The position numbers and the translations under genes were made by a program. 64,000 nucleotides of DNA from Eubacteriales bacterium (lineage in GTDB: Bacteria > Bacillota > Clostridia > Lachnospirales > Lachnospiraceae), in the NCBI GenBank assembly GCA_030524785.1, contig JAUNFZ010000004.1, positions 1 to 64,000 on the forward strand. Reading direction: 5' to 3'. Positions within the stretch are counted from its first letter, which is position 1; every line of letters starts with the position of its first letter. The notes beneath the pieces were generated by a model that was not told the origin of the DNA, ran no database searches, and saw only the letters and a list, made by a program, of their open reading frames with translations. Shown here piece after piece: positions 62,767 through 64,000 of the stretch.

Positions 62767-64000
62767 TCAGCTGTTCATGTCGAACTGTATATTTACCTTC
62801 TGATAACCTTCATTTGCTTCTATATATTGTTCCAGACGGTTTTTCACCGCCGTCAGTTCCTCCGCCCCGTCAGCCTTGACATACAATGCCATGCGGTACA
62901 TCTCCTGAATCCTGGCAATGCTCTCATAGGCCGGACCGATGATATTTTTGGGATCGGTTCTGTAAATTTTCAAAAGAAACTTTTTCAGATATTCCATTGC
63001 CGTCTGCAGATGTTCTTCTTCTCTGCAGGCTCCGTGAATGGAAAGCATCTTTCTGGCCGGCGGATAACCGACCACCATGCGGTAGCTCATTTCTTCCTCA
63101 TAAAATCCGGCATAATCCTGCGCCGCTGCCATGCGGATGCAGTAATGCTCAGGATCGTAGGTCTGAATCAGCGCCTCTCCGGGTTCTCTGCCCCGGCCTG
63201 CCCTGCCCGCCGCCTGGGTCAGAAGCTGGAATGTGCGCTCCGCCGCCCGGTAATCCTCCGCATACAGCGATAGATCTGCCGCCAAAATCCCCACCAGAGT
63301 CACATTTGGAAAATCGTGGCCCTTTACAATCATCTGGGTCCCCACCAGAATATCCGCTTCCTGATTTGCAAAGGCCGAGAGAATCTTTTCGTGTCCGTCC
63401 TTGCTGCGGGTTGTATCCATATCCATGCGAAGAACCGTGGCCTGGGGAAACTGTTTTTCCACCATTTCCTGCACCTGCTGAGTGCCAATCCCAAAAGCGC
63501 TGATATATTCCGAGCCGCATTTGGGACAGCGCATGGGCCTTGGCTCCTGATGTCCGCAGTAGTGGCACACCATTCTCTGATTCCTGTGAAGTGACAGAGA
63601 TACGTCGCAGTGCGGGCACATGATCACATGGCCGCACATACGGCAGGACAGGAACCCCGAATAGCCCCTTCTGTTTAAAAACAGCATCACCTGCTGTCCC
63701 CTGTTTAATCGCTCCCCGATGGCTTTCTCCAGGGGTTTGCTGATAATTGAGCGGTTTCCCCGTCGTATTTCCTCTCTCATATCCACAATAACCGGCGCGG
63801 GCATCCTGCTGCCGCAGGCTCTCTTTTCCAGCGTGTACAGGGTATATTCCCCCGCCAGCGCCCGGCTGTATGCCTCCAGGGACGGCGTTGCCGATCCCAG
63901 CACTACCTTTGCATTTTCAAGCTCCGCCCGCTTTACCGCCGCCTCACGGGCATGATATCTGGGCGACAGTTCGCTCTGATAGGAGTCCTCGTGCTCCTCG
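62767..64000 (-). CDS. priA: primosomal helicase PriA, C-terminal part
   Basis: The gene runs off the right edge of the window; about 411 C-terminal residues are visible. The readable part begins with EEHEDSYQSELSPRYHAREA, which holds the end of the Walker B DEEH box, then VLGSATPS (motif III), the zinc-binding cysteines CRMCGHVIMCPHCD with CHYCGH and CPKCGS, and motifs V-VI (GTQMIVKGHDFPNV, QAAGRAGRG). It restarts stalled replication forks. The N-terminal DNA-binding domain and Walker A are outside the window. Confidence 0.95.
   Translation of the reverse strand, partial: EEHEDSYQSELSPRYHAREAAVKRAELENAKVVLGSATPSLEAYSRALAGEYTLYTLEKRACGSRMPAPVIVDMREEIRRGNRSIISKPLEKAIGERLNRGQQVMLFLNRRGYSGFLSCRMCGHVIMCPHCDVSLSLHRNQRMVCHYCGHQEPRPMRCPKCGSEYISAFGIGTQQVQEMVEKQFPQATVLRMDMDTTRSKDGHEKILSAFANQEADILVGTQMIVKGHDFPNVTLVGILAADLSLYAEDYRAAERTFQLLTQAAGRAGRGREPGEALIQTYDPEHYCIRMAAAQDYAGFYEEEMSYRMVVGYPPARKMLSIHGACREEEHLQTAMEYLKKFLLKIYRTDPKNIIGPAYESIARIQEMYRMALYVKADGAEELTAVKNRLEQYIEANEGYQKVNIQFDMNS

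Overview
The window looks like a chromosomal segment of a Gram-positive, spore-forming member of Clostridia, most likely Lachnospiraceae (inference). The support is a division/cell-wall (dcw) cluster with two class B penicillin-binding proteins, one of them SpoVD-like; a Spo0E-like phosphatase; HPr kinase; the priA-def-fmt-rsmB-rlmN-prpC-prkC-rsgA-rpe-thiN block; and near-consensus sigma-A promoters with strong Shine-Dalgarno sites. GC content looks near 50% except in one AT-richer island. No rRNA, tRNA, CRISPR array or transposase was seen.

Layout. 0.3-1.5 kb: MarR regulator and TauE/SafE-type exporter. 1.6-6.7 kb: DUF1934 protein, glutamate racemase, YigZ protein and a class A PBP. 6.7-11.7 kb: glucokinase, HPr kinase, UvrC and GalE. 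11.7-15.5 kb: an AT-rich accessory island holding a small serine recombinase, a 17-bp inverted repeat around a possible promoter, and a co-directional operon of a membrane Sel1-repeat protein, a small helical protein, a membrane-anchored cysteine-cluster protein, a zinc ribbon, a JAMM/MPN metalloprotease and a 42-residue cysteine-rich protein. 15.5-17.9 kb: sugar nucleotidyltransferase and a secreted amidase. 17.9-31.2 kb: the dcw cluster, read right to left from an MraZ-box promoter (mraZ, rsmH, ftsL, two PBPs, mraY, murD, ftsW, murA, ftsQ, ftsZ). 31.4-37.5 kb: two MATE exporters, a metallo-beta-lactamase-fold protein, galM and a LysR regulator. 37.5-43.5 kb: oligopeptide-type ABC transporter. 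43.7-47.3 kb: LysR regulator, a tandem-duplicated alpha/beta-hydrolase-like protein and a ChbG-like deacetylase. 47.5-49 kb: ECF sigma factor, anti-sigma factor and lipoprotein. 49.2-52.9 kb: Schlafen-AlbA regulator, Spo0E-like protein, lgt and ychF. 53-64 kb: the translation/PASTA-kinase block ending in a priA cut by the window edge.

How the genes work together. Much of the window serves peptidoglycan: MurI, MurA, MurD and MraY make precursors; FtsW, three PBPs, FtsQ, FtsL and FtsZ build the septum; the amidase cuts the wall; PrkC/PrpC may sense it. HprK, GlcK, GalE, GalM and the nucleotidyltransferase handle hexoses and carbon control. Def, Fmt, RsmB, RlmN, RsmH, RsgA and YchF serve translation and ribosome maturation. 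The least explained part is the recombinase-JAMM island. Other points to follow are a hairpin that overlaps the spoVD ribosome binding site, a 33-bp in-frame tandem repeat in fmt, and a hydrolase-like protein made of two related halves of which only one keeps a nucleophile motif.
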